In this document: one piece after another, positions 23,486 through 33,062 of the stretch
Position numbering within the stretch: position 1 is the stretch's first letter
Layout of the letters: the number at the start of each line of letters is the position of its first letter
NCBI RefSeq assembly: GCF_000004195.4
Contig: NC_030681.2
Span: forward strand, 136,927,506 to 136,991,505
Direction of reading: 5' to 3'
Source of the DNA: Xenopus tropicalis
Lineage: Eukaryota; Chordata; Amphibia; Anura; Pipidae
DNA: 64,000 nt
Notes under the pieces: generated by a model
What the model saw: only the letters and a program-made list of their open reading frames with translations
The model's database searches: none
What the model was told of the DNA's origin: nothing
Position numbers and translations under genes: made by a program

Positions 23486-23759
23486 TCATTGCTCAATAAA
23501 GTACAACAGAGACCTTTTTCTGCACACCCTAGCTCTCCAAAATTGAACACCCCGGTGCACACTGCTGGAGGGATCGGCACGCTCCCAAAACCACTGGAAA
23601 AGCAAAAAGCAAAATGGCACTCAGGGCTACAAGGGAATAAATCCTTTAGAAAATTTTTTATTGCGGAGGTGCACCTCCGCAATAAAAATTTTCTAAAGGA
23701 TTTATTCCCTTGTAGCCCTGAGTGCCATTTTGCTTTTTGCTTTTTCATTGCTCAATAAA
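23486..23759. mobile_element. insertion with 147 bp near-perfect palindrome and 15 bp direct-repeat flanks
   Basis: TCATTGCTCAATAAA occurs at 23486-23500 and 23745-23759, flanking 244 bp. The inner 23598-23744 is a palindrome whose arms (about 72 bp) differ only by one T in a T-run. The centre, 'gcggaggtgcacctccgc', is itself palindromic, so there is no loop. Open frames on opposite strands therefore encode the same peptide and are artefacts. A 15 bp duplication suits target-primed insertion of a LINE or SINE product; an inverted (twin-primed) structure or an assembly artefact are alternatives. Confidence 0.8.
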
Positions 23760-24720
23760 CTCATGCATAGGTGCATTAATGTCTTTGTAGCAAGCAATGT
23801 CAGTCTGCAGCAGGTAAAGCTAACAAAATGATCATACATTCTTTGTAAAAACTTGGGGGGGGGGGCAATTACCAAAATTCATATTTTATTTTTTCGCGAT
23901 TTGTGGTTTTTTTGCACTAATACTTACATTTTTTTTGTGTGGAAAAAAACAAGATTTTTTTTTTGCCATTTATTATGCATCAAGTCTGTGACAAATCCAA
24001 AAGTAAAAATACACCAACTAAAAGCTGTCAAGGTCATGTTACCATGTCATTGGGCAGCTGTCCTGTTTCCAATTGGAAGATCATTTATGGTATACCTCAT
24101 GGTATAAAAGGTTTCCCAATTATTTAGACTCTCTATTTGTTATTTTCTTTGACTGAACAGTTATGTCCCCCTCAAGTCACTGATTGGTTACTGACTGCTA
24201 ACAGCTTAGAGAGCTGTAAAGTAATAAGTAGTGTTCTGGCTATTATGTTAGACATCTGCTCACTCCGGCCTTTATAGATGACATGTTTGCCTAACTAACT
24301 AGATGAAAACATTTTTTTATTTTGCACAGTCTGTCTATTTTACCCAGTTTCATTTTTACACTGAACCGCTCCATTAAATTCAAGTTATTGAAGATTTTTT
24401 TCAATTGAAACCTTTTTTTTGCCAGTTTCAATTGTAATGTTAAAGGTTTACTACCACATATTTTGCCACAAAAAACTTTAATCTCTCAGATATGTGATCT
24501 TTCATTTTGATAAATCTGCCCCTTAGAAAGATATCAGCAGTATATAAACAGCATTTGTATACAGATCATGGAATTTCAAGGTGACATACAGGTTGTTTTT
24601 TTTTTTTACTTTATAGGTTTAAAATTCCTAAAACGAATATTTCACATTTTTAATATATGCTGCTTTATTTATGTAGAATTTATTATCACATTGAGATCCT
24701 CTACAAAACGAAAAAGTTCC
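23760..24720. other. intergenic sequence with poly-G and poly-T tracts
   Basis: A G-run of about 11 sits at 23857-23867 and several poly-T runs follow. 'tttgataaatctgcccctta' at 24508-24527 resembles a Harbinger-like right end. No gene is recognised. Confidence 0.4.
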
Positions 24721-24723
24721 CAT

Positions 24724-24895
24724 TGGGATGCACCGAATCCAGGATTCGGTTTGGGATTTGGTCTTTTTCGGCAGGATTTCGATTCGCCCGAATACATGGT
24801 CCTGGCCGAACCGAATCCAAAGCCTAAAAATCAAGTTACTTTTTGACACGTAAACACGGAAGTTGAAAATTTTTGCTGTGCGCTTCGCACGTATT
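24724..24895. mobile_element. fragment of GGGATGCACCGAATCC-type hAT repeat
   Basis: 'ttgggatgcaccgaatcc', 'aggattcggtttgggattt' and 'cctggccgaaccgaatcc' match a widespread vertebrate hAT-like repeat with TAGGGATGCACCGAA ends. The right end is missing. Confidence 0.6.
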
Positions 24896-24954
24896 GTTTT
24901 TTAAAATTTTGTTTGAAAAATGTATTGTGTAACTTTTGCATCTAACGTTATAGT

Positions 24955-25248
24955 TAGTGATGAGCGAATCTCATGAAATGGCAAAAAAATTTCCAAAACA
25001 GTGGAAAATTCATGAAACATGTCAGTTGCGCAACTTTTTTTATCATGCGCAACTATTTAGTCACGCAAACTTTTTTGTCACGCGCAACTTTTTTCATGCA
25101 TCCGCGCCTATTTTGACACAATCGGCCCTTTTTTTGATGTGTGACTAATTTTTTTGCCCCTAATTTTCATGGAAGTTTCACAAAACAATGCGCCAATGGC
25201 AAAATGCTGAAAATTGCTACAAATCCATGTTTGGCAAAAAAATCACTA
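24955..25248. mobile_element. hAT-A MITE with exact target duplication
   Basis: Left end TAGTGATGAGCGAATCTC, right end 'ggcaaaaaaatcacta', flanked by GTTATAGT at 24947-24954 and 25249-25256. The interior has 'gcgcaactttttt' steps rather than the 'gctattctttt' unit. Confidence 0.85.
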
Positions 25249-25298
25249 GTTATAGTAATATGACTGTACTATATATAACTCTAAAATTGAATACTAAC

Positions 25299-25549
25299 TA
25301 GTGATGAGCGAATCTGTCCCATTTCACCGCCAAAAAATTTGCGAATCTTTTAAAAGATTCTTTTGTCGCGCTGCTATTCTTTTTTGACGCCCACGACTAT
25401 TGGTTTTTGCTGAGCGACTATTCTTTTGACACGGGCAACAATTTTTCCGCAGCAATTTTTTTCATCCGTTTTGCAAAACAATCCACCAATGACGAAACAC
25501 AGAAATTTGCCGCGACTCCATGCCTGGTGAAACATTTCGCCCATCACTA
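25299..25549. mobile_element. hAT-A MITE, first of a duplicated pair
   Basis: Left end TAGTGATGAGCGAATCTGTCC, right end 'tttcgcccatcacta'. ATACTAAC flanks it at 25291-25298 and 25550-25557, and the same octamer occurs again at 25983-25990 after the next segment. The interior has only a few 'gactattcttttg' units. Confidence 0.85.
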
Positions 25550-25560
25550 ATACTAACATT

Positions 25561-25982
25561 GCCGCCCGTGACTATTCTTTTTCTGCTCGCAGCTATTCTT
25601 TTGTCGTGCGGCTATTCTTTTGTCGCCCGTGGCTATTCCTTTGTCGCCCGCAGCTATTCTTTTGTCGCCCGCAGCTATTCTTTTGTCGCGTGGCTATTCT
25701 TTTGTCGCCCGCAGCTATTCTTTTGTCGCGTGGCTATTCTTTTGTCACCTGCAGCTATTCTTTTGTCGCGTGGCTATTCTTTTGTCACCTGCAGCTATTC
25801 TTTTGTCGCGCGGCTATTCTTTTTTGACGCCCGTGACTATTCTGTTTTGATGAGCAACTATTCTTTTGATGCAGGCAACAATTTTTGAATTTTTTCATCT
25901 GTTTCGCAAAACAATCTGCCAATGATGAAACGCGGAAATTCGCCGCTAATCCATGCCTGGCTAAACATTTCGCCCATCACTA
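25561..25982. mobile_element. hAT-A partial copy with expanded 19-21 bp array
   Basis: Lacks a left terminus and begins inside the element. It consists of about 14 units of 'gtcgcccgcagctattctttt' (19-21 bp) followed by a normal right end 'cgcccatcacta' and ATACTAAC (25983-25990). The text ATACTAACATT occurs at both 25550-25560 and 25983-25993, so this looks like a tandem duplication of the right part of the neighbouring element plus its target duplication. Leu/Phe/Cys/Arg-repeat open frames here are translated array. Confidence 0.8.
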
Positions 25983-25993
25983 ATACTAACATT

Positions 25994-26399
25994 ACAACAA
26001 AGGTCTTATGTTGATGATTAATGGCATTTATTGAATGAAAATAGTATAAAGGTTTTACGTATTTTTGTTTACTTTTTTCAATGTACAGATTTTGATCTAT
26101 TCCAGGAAGAAGTTGACTTTTACTCCCTGCTTTGTATTCCTGCTTGTTATATACCAGAGTCATGATTACCATTTATCTTTTCCTATTACCTTGTCACCTA
26201 TGCAAATCCACCAGAGGCATTTTAACATTTCTATCTAATAATCTTTGTTAACAATGCAGAACACTATTAGCATAATAAGCATTTTCAATCTGTACAAATG
26301 ATCAGGAGGCAAAAAAACTATCTACTCTATATGAAAAATGCTAAAATTAATTAGGGATGTTTTGGGTACAAAATATATTGTCAGCAGCCATTTTTATAG
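25994..26399. other. intergenic sequence, nothing recognised
   Basis: Unique AT-rich DNA with no gene or terminus. Confidence 0.35.
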
Positions 26400-26401
26400 T
26401 A

Positions 26402-27145
26402 CAGGTATGGGACCTGTTATCCAGAATGCTCTGGACTTGAGGTTTTCCGGATAAGGGATCTTTCCGTAATTAGGATCTCCATAACTTAAGTCTGCTAAAA
26501 ATCATTTAAATATTGAATAAACCCAATAGGATTGTTCTGCCCCAATAAGGATTAATTGTATCTTACTGTTTTATTATTACAGAGAAAAGGGAATCATTTA
26601 ACCATTAAATAAACCCAATAGGACTGTTCTGCCACCAATAAGGGGTAATTATATCTTAGTTGGGATCAAGTACAGGTACTGTTTTATTATTACAGAGAAA
26701 AGGGAATTATTTAAACATGAAATAAACCCAATAGGGCTGTTCTGCCCCAATAAGGGGTAATTATATCTTAGTTGGGATCAAGTACAGGTACTGTTTTATT
26801 ATTACAGAGAAAAGGGAATCATTTAACCATTAAATAAACCCAATAGGGCTGTTCTGCCCCCAATAAGGGGTAATTATATCTTAGTTGGGATCAAGTACAG
26901 GTACTGTTTTATTATTACAGAGAAAAGGGAATCATTTAACCATGAAATAAACCCAATAGGGCTGTTCTGCCCCAATAAGGGGTAATTATATCTTAGTTGG
27001 GATCAAGTACAGGTACTGTTTTATTATTACAGAGAAAAAGGAAATCATTCTTAAAAATGTTAATTATTTGATAAAAATGGGGTCTGTGGGAGATGGCCTT
27101 TCCCTAATTAAGAACTGGGGTTTCAGATAACAAATCCCATATCTG
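26402..27145. mobile_element. TA-flanked MITE (CAGGTATGGGA ends) with 113 bp tandem array
   Basis: The left end is CAGGTATGGGACCTGTTATC and the right end, inverted, is CAGATATGGGATTTGTTATC, each preceded or followed by TA. TA duplications suggest a TA-targeting (Tc1/mariner-like) element, though the superfamily is not proven. The interior is an array whose 'aaacccaatagg' marks fall at 26519, 26611, 26724, 26836 and 26949, so the mature period is 112-113 bp. Each unit carries 'ttattattacagagaaaaggg' and 'ttagttgggatcaagtac'. No coding capacity. Confidence 0.85.
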
Positions 27146-27147
27146 TA

Positions 27148-28370
27148 TATTAGGATGCTATTAAAACAATTGTGAATTTAAATTTATATTATTCCTGTGT
27201 TGTATGTAGCACTTTGTTAATGATCATGCAGATCATGTACAATAAATATATTATGTTTTTTGCCAACATTGGCATGGAGGTGTGGCTTATTGTCTCCAAG
27301 AGCAATTGCTTAATGTTCCTTTTTCAGAATATCAAGCTGTACAAGCACACCCATGGGCAACTCATTTATACATATCTAAAGAACAGATAGCAATCCATTT
27401 TTTGGGATCACTTTGCAGACATATTGCCTCGTTATTGCTAAGTTGGCTGAAGACTTCCTACATGGTCCAATTTGGCTTTCTGTTGTGGCTGATAAACTGT
27501 GGCAAACCGTATATATATATCAAAAATGGAGAGGGAGGTACTAAATAAAAAAAAATACACATGGGCCACATGTGTATTGAAAAAATAAATCTACGCATTT
27601 TTTGCTGCGCGTTATTTCATTTTTCAGGACAGATTTGTTTATCACAAGCCACAAATCCATACATGGCATTACTGCCAGTCCCTGCACTAACTACCTATGA
27701 TACACTGAATTCACATAGCGCTCACTGATGACATACCAATGACATACTTATGTCATACTTAATGATAAGTGAAACCCAAGTGAATAAAGTGAAACTCGAG
27801 TTTTTTATTGACGAAAAAATGTGTAAAACTACAGAAAAAGTCAATGGGAAGATGAAATTGCATTTGACTTTAGGTCGGCAGTAGCATATACATTGCCTGG
27901 CCTTGTTTATGATGCTACTAATGATCTTTATGATAAAAGGTTCCCAGATTGATAATTTCATCCAAAGATTTATCCAAACAAAATCTTATATAGACAGTAG
28001 AAGGAGTAGGGAGGGCTCCAGTTGGTTTATGTGGAAGGCAAGGGGTGCATAACTGCTGAACTGTAACAGACAAAACCTTTTCTCACCCCTATATATCATC
28101 CCTCTAGTTACCAATTACATTATTCCTACACATGCCGTTATTCTTTCCTCCTCTCTCATTACTTCATCACACTTCCACATTCAGGACTTTTCACATGATT
28201 TATCCCTTCTCTGGATCTCCTTCTCCTGTCCTATAAAACACTCCCAGTACCTACTGGCTTCCAAATAATCACTTAAAAACTTTTCATTCAAGCCTATTAC
28301 CTAAGCCTTCTGCAACATTACCTTCCTACATGAACTCCCTCAATCTTTGCTCACTTATTATTGAAAGATG
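27148..28370. other. unique sequence, no gene seen
   Basis: No transposon terminus recognised. A 'gaagggctcc'-poor AT-rich tract with ordinary composition. Short open frames here have no recognisable motif. Confidence 0.35.
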
Positions 28371-28374
28371 GAAA

Positions 28375-28625
28375 AATTTAATGCGTCAGAGGAGGAACGG
28401 TTGGGCAGAGGGAGCGCCAGCAAGGGTCGGGTCTGGGCTGCCGGGGGCCGGGGATTTTTCCCGGTGTCCCGGCGGCCCAGTCCGACCCTGGCCTTCTTGG
28501 TTAGGATAGTAATGGTAAATAATGTGTAAATAATGGTAAAAATCCCAGTTGGCCCCAGCAGCCAAGACCCGACCCTTGCTGGTGCTCCCTCGGCCCAACC
28601 GTTCCTCCCCTGACACATTAAATTT
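28375..28625. repeat. fold-back repeat, about 75 bp arms with 100 bp loop
   Basis: 28375-28449 and 28551-28625 are inverted copies with few mismatches (for example 'gaggaacggttgggcagagg' against 'cctcggcccaaccgttcctc'). The arms are GC-rich in an AT-rich setting; the loop includes 'ggtaaataatgtgtaaataatgg'. Overlapping minus-strand Gly/Pro/Arg-rich open frames follow from the GC content. Confidence 0.8.
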
Positions 28626-28760
28626 ACGGGCACTCAGGGGAGGACATTGGATGGGGGACCCTGTGGGGGGTTAGGGAGGCCCCTGCAGGAGGGGTTAGGG
28701 GACGTGGCTGGCACCTGCAGGGCCCCTGTACCCCCTTAGTCCGATCCTGAACAACCACCC
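28626..28760. repeat. GC-rich interspersed repeat fragment
   Basis: 'gggttagggaggcccctgcagg' and 'cccccttagtccgatcctg' resemble the GC-rich repeat fragments at 37905-38130 and 59443-59505, which share 'cagtccgacc'-like wording. Boundaries are unclear. Confidence 0.4.
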
Positions 28761-28798
28761 TGGTCACCCTCACCTTATGTCTCACTTCCTCTCCCTGT

Positions 28799-28924
28799 TA
28801 GATTGTAAGCTCCTCCAAACAGGGTCCTTGAAATGTCTGCCTGCATATGTAAACTGAAATGTTTTGTATTTGTATCCCTAACTCTGTAAAGAGATGCGGC
28901 ACTATATAAATAATAATAATAATA
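28799..28924 (+). mobile_element. L2-tailed SINE 3' fragment with ATA microsatellite
   Basis: 'agattgtaagctcctccaaacaggg' begins an L2/MIR-like tail; it ends 'gcggcactatataaa' followed by (TAA)5 at 28909-28924. The head is missing or unrecognisable. Confidence 0.65.
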
Positions 28925-30196
28925 GTTATTATTGCAGGGTTTGGTTGAGGAAACACACTCATAAACCAATTATATATCAAAACTATAAGAAAGAAAAAGA
29001 ATGAAGCCTGTGAAAAAAAGTAGTTAAGCATGGATTACAGTTTAGTAGACTGTTTATCATAGTGACTGTTTCCCCTTAAAATGACATTTTATTCATGCCA
29101 TGGACTTCTGCTGTTATATGAAAGCCAGATGGCAGTGGCATTAAAACACCAAAGGAATCCACATAGGCATATGTTTCACCTTTTGTCGGACTTCAGTGGC
29201 AGACATTCATATGACAATGTGCATTTCTGAAGTGAGCAACATATTTGCTTAGATTATTTTCATATATCACTCAAACATTTAGTCCTATTGCTCAGTATGC
29301 TTCCTATTTGCATCGGTATGATATTTCCACCTGCTACCTGTGTATGTTGCAAATGGATGCTTTGTAAATAAATATACTGTGTCTCATTTTCTAATCAAGT
29401 CACCTCCAAACTCTTTGTCACCTCCAAACACTTTAAAAGATCCAAGGATACGACCACTTTAGAACTGCTATTATAAAAGCTGGTTTCGCTCATAAGTATG
29501 CACAGTGTGTCCTTGCATTGTTGGATGATTTTTATACCATCCTTCATATTAATCAGTTTATATGTTAACGTGTTCTGTGAGCACTGACTGGTATTAAAAA
29601 TTAAATAGAATGATTGCAGGATCAGCCTGAACAAGTGAGAGATAACCCTTCATGTGCCTCATTAAATCTATTTATGAAGTCATATATCACTAAATTTGAT
29701 GGTACATTGTAATAATTGCTATAAAACTAAATGAAATACAACTGAATATTTTTTTTTTCTAGTACTTTAGCTTCTTCCCTGACCCAGACTGCCTTGTAAG
29801 GCATTATAAAATAGCATTATCATTGGTTGAGAGTTTAAAGACTTTATATATAAGGCAGGACACTCTTACATCCTCCTTCTGATGGTAAAACATGGACTAC
29901 TGACCCAAAACATGTATTGTGCCCACAATTTCATCTTTGGCTTCTGTACTCAGATGGCTTAACTAATTCAAAATCATGTGACTGAGTAACTAATTGGCAA
30001 ATGGAGGTGAGGGTTTAAATATAAGAAGACAACATGAGTACGTTGTGTGGTTGGTTTGAGGATGACAAGATGTCAGAAAAGAAACAGAATGCTGCTTTAC
30101 AAGTGACCTAGCATGGTGGCCCCAAGAAAGTTGTACTCCAAGGATATGAAGACACAGCTATAAACTAATATACCTATACCTTCTAGATATCTAGGA
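28925..30196. other. unique sequence, no gene seen
   Basis: About 1.3 kb with no recognised terminus. Open frames are short and show no domain. Confidence 0.35.
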
Positions 30197-30292
30197 AATA
30201 ATTTTGAAAAATGTGAGTTATTTGATTAAAACTGAGTCTATAAGATGCAATTCAGAGCTTTCTGGATAATGCGTCCCATACCTGTATATATA
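30197..30292. mobile_element. 3' fragment of CAGGTATGGGA family
   Basis: 'gttatttgattaaaactgagtctat' and 'ctttctggataatgcgtcccatacctgta' match the right end of the family at 26402 and 50451. The rest is absent. Confidence 0.7.
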
Positions 30293-30415
30293 GTATATAT
30301 AGAGCTAAAAAAGGAAAGTTGTGCTCAATCACTTAATTTTAAAAACCATTAGTCGGGGGTGCAATGAGGTTGTGACCACAAAATACACATAGACAACAAC
30401 AATATATATAGGGCA

Positions 30416-30801
30416 TTAAAGGAACAGTAACACCAAAAAATGAAAATGTATAAGAGTAACTAAAATATAATGTGCTGCTACTACTATAATTTATATAAAT
30501 AAGCTGCTATGTAGCCATGGAGGCAGCCATTCAAAGGAGAAAAGGCACAGGCACTTAGCAGATAACAGATAAAACACTATTGTATTCTACAGAGCTTATC
30601 CGTTATCTGCTATGTAACCTGTGCCTTTTCTCCTTTTTTCCAGCTTGAATGGCTGCCCCCATGGCTACACAGCAGCTTATTATATAAATTATAGTAGTGT
30701 TACTGTAGCAAACACACCAGCTTTACCAGTGCAGGGCAACAGTGCATTATATATTTATTACTTTAAAGCTCTTTCATTTTTTAGTGTTACTGTTCCTTTA
30801 A
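30416..30801. mobile_element. T2-family MITE
   Basis: Begins TTAAAGGAACAGTAACACC and ends with the inverted form 'gtgttactgttcctttaa'; TTAA bounds both sides (30416-30419 and 30798-30801). T2-type ends and TTAA targets are known from frog MITEs. The interior is a long imperfect palindrome ('gccatggaggcagccattcaa' against 'ttgaatggctgcccccatggc'). Confidence 0.9.
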
Positions 30802-30931
30802 GGCATTCTGTGCATTAGGCTACCCAGAAATGCCCTCCCCTTTAAGCAAAACAGGGATTGTTTGTCCAGGTTTGTCCAGTCCCTTTGCTAAATGTGTAAT
30901 GAAGCAGTAGAATTCTTAATGAATCAGATAA

Positions 30932-31971
30932 AAGTGAGTGTAGGACTGGCCAGACCGGGGGTGAGTGAGTGTAGGACTGGCCAGACCGGGGGTGAGTGAG
31001 TGTAGGACTGGCCAGACCGGGGGTGAGTGAGTGTAGGACAGGCCAGACCGGGGGTGAGTGAGTGTAGGCCAGACCGGGGGTGAGTGAGTGTAGGACTGGC
31101 CAGACCGGGGGTGAGTGAGTGTAGGACAGGCCAGACCGGGGGTGAGTGAGTGTAGGCCAGACTGGGGGTGAGTGAGTGTAGGACTGGCCAGACCGGGGGT
31201 GAGTGAGTGTAGGACAGGCCAGACTGGGGGTGAGTGAGTGTAGGACTGGCCAGACCGGGGGTGAGTGAGTGTAGGACTGGCCAGACCGGGGGTGAGTGAG
31301 TGTAGGACTGGCCAGACCGGGGGTGAGTGAGTGTAGGACTGGCCAGACCGGGGGTGAGTGAGTGTAGGACAGGCCAGACCGGGGGTGAGTGAGTGTAGGA
31401 CAGGCCAGACCGGGGGTGAGTGAGTGTAGGACAGGCAAGACCGGGGGTGAGTGAGTGTAGGCCAGACTGGGGGTGAGTGAGTGTAGGACTGGCCAGACCG
31501 GGGGTGAGTGAGTGTAGGCCAGACCGGGGGTGAGTGAGTGTAGGACAGGCCAGACCGGGGGTGAGTGAGTGTAGGACAGGCCAGACCGGGGGTGAGTGAG
31601 TGTAGGCCAGACCGGGGGTGAGTGAGTGTAGGACTGGCCAGACCGGGGGTGAGTGAGTGTAGGACAGGCCAGACCGGGGGTGAGTGAGTGTAGGCCAGAC
31701 CGGGGGTGAGTGAGTGTAGGACTGGCCAGACCGGGGGTGAGTGAGTGTAGGACAGGCCAGACCGGGGGTGAGTGAGTGTAGGCCAGACCGGGGGTGAGTG
31801 AGTGTAGGACTGGCCAGACCGGGGGTGAGTGAGTGTAGGACAGGCCAGACCGGGGGTGAGTGAGTGTAGGCCAGACCGGGGGTGAGTGAGTGTAGGACTG
31901 GCCAGACTGGGGGTGAGTGAGTGTAGGCCAGACCGGGGGTGAGTGAGTGTAGGCCAGACCGGGGGTGACTT
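30932..31971. repeat. 31/26 bp GC-rich minisatellite, 35 units
   Basis: Unit core is 'tgagtgagtgtaggac' then 'tggccagaccggggg'. I count 35 units of three types: 14 with 'ggactgg' and 11 with 'ggacagg' (31 bp each), and 10 short ones lacking five bases (26 bp). From unit 24 to 32 the order long-T, long-A, short repeats three times as an exact 88 bp higher-order unit. Neither the unit nor its variants contain a stop in any minus-strand frame, which alone produces open frames of 448, 370 and 366 codons. Confidence 0.95.
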
Positions 31972-32176
31972 TGACGTAGTTGGCCAGCTTGAAGTGTATT
32001 GAGTATATTGCAATATATGGACAAACAATCCCTGTTTTGCTTAAAGGGGAGGGCATTGCTTGGTAGCTCAATGCACAGAATGTCTTAATATCTTGTATAT
32101 ATTGATAACGGGTGAGTGCAGAGGGTCTATTGTTGCTGTCAATATGTGCAGTATACATATATACTGTATATATATA

Positions 32177-32437
32177 CAGGTATGGCATACGTTATCCAGA
32201 AAGGTCTGAATTACAGCTCATAGAATCAAATAATAATTAATAATCACATTTTTACATTTTAAAAAATGATTTCCTTTTTCCCTGTAATAATAAAACAGTA
32301 CCGTTTACTTGATCCCAACTATTAATCCTTATTTATTTAATGTTTAAATGATATTTAAGTTGACCAAATTATGGAAAGACCCCCTTACCCAGAAAACCCC
32401 AGGTCCCAAGCATTCTGGATAACAGGTCCGATACCTG
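32177..32437. mobile_element. TA-flanked CAGGTATGGGA MITE without array
   Basis: Left end CAGGTATGGCATACGTTATCC and right end 'ggataacaggtccgatacctg' are flanked by TA (32175-32176, 32438-32439). Only one pass through the 'gtaataataaaacagtacc' unit is present, showing the pre-expansion form of the family. Confidence 0.8.
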
Positions 32438-32730
32438 TATAGATGTTTTTGCAATGTGGAATGAGAAACCCAAAAACCCTTGCAGATAGCCCCCTGGTTA
32501 GGCTCTAACCTAGGACCCTACTGTTGCAAGATATCAGTGCTAACTATTGCACCATTTTGAAAAATGGATTAAATTATTATTTATATGGATCTATATCTAA
32601 CAAACTGAATACATTCTACATTTGTATAACAAGCCAGGGTTGCTCTCCTGACACATGCAACTGCAATTATCATAGTCCATAATATCAATATTAGCATTGT
32701 CAATGGAAAGTCAGCATTCCTAAAATTATG

Positions 32731-33062
32731 ATTGTAAGCTCTTTTGGGCAGGGCCCTCTTCACCTCCTGTATCGGTTATTGATTGCTTTATATGTTACTC
32801 TGTATGTCTCCTTGTAGATTGTAAGCTCTTTTGGGCAGGGCTCTCTTCACCTCCTGTATCGGTTATTGATTGCTTTATATGTTACTCTGTATGTCTCCTT
32901 GTAGATTGTAAGCTCTTTTGGGCAGGGCCCTCTTCACCTCCTGTATCGGTTATTGATTGCTTTATATGTTACTCTGTATGTCCAATGTATGTAACCCACT
33001 TATTGTACAGCGCTGCGGAATATGTTGGCACTTTATAAAAAAATGTTAATAATAATAATAAT
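32731..33062 (+). mobile_element. L2-tailed SINE fragment with tail unit tandemly triplicated
   Basis: 'attgtaagctcttttgggc' starts at 32731, 32818 and 32905, a period of exactly 87 bp. The last copy runs on into the normal end 'gtacagcgctgcggaatatg' and an (AAT) run (33045-33061). The homologous fragment at 60532-60710 has the unit once, so the triplication occurred in this copy or its close relatives. Confidence 0.9.

Larger units (their letters stand above)
30302..32150. mobile_element. host element H, copy 1, carrying minisatellite and a T2 insertion
   Basis: Matches a second copy at 48975-50240 in three places: the left part 'aaggaaagttgtgct' with 'gtgcaatgaggttgtgaccacaaaa', the segment 'gaattcttaatgaatcagataaaa', and the right part 'atatggacaaacaatccctg..' with 'gggtgagtg'. 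Imperfect 71 bp inverted arms lie at 30798-30868 and 32018-32088. Between them is the 1.04 kb minisatellite. A T2 MITE occupies the TTAA at the outer edge of the left arm. Transposon class is unknown. Confidence 0.65.

Noticed and set aside
23453..23758. Two open frames on opposite strands encoding the same peptide
   Set aside because: A direct result of the palindrome at 23598-23744.
25520..25888. Leu/Phe/Cys/Arg-repeat 'proteins' here and at 45666-46182 and 52606-53110
   Set aside because: They are translations of the 19-21 bp array inside hAT-A MITEs, readable in several frames at once.
30932..31971. CRISPR-like regular repeat
   Set aside because: Units are contiguous with no unique spacers, and the setting is a vertebrate genome.
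30842..32188. Open frames of 448, 370 and 366 codons on the minus strand with a regular Thr/His/Ser/Pro repeat
   Set aside because: All three frames of the same minisatellite are open because the unit and its variants lack stop triplets on this strand; the units vary in length by 5 bp, so any frame switches phase, unlike a real repeat protein.
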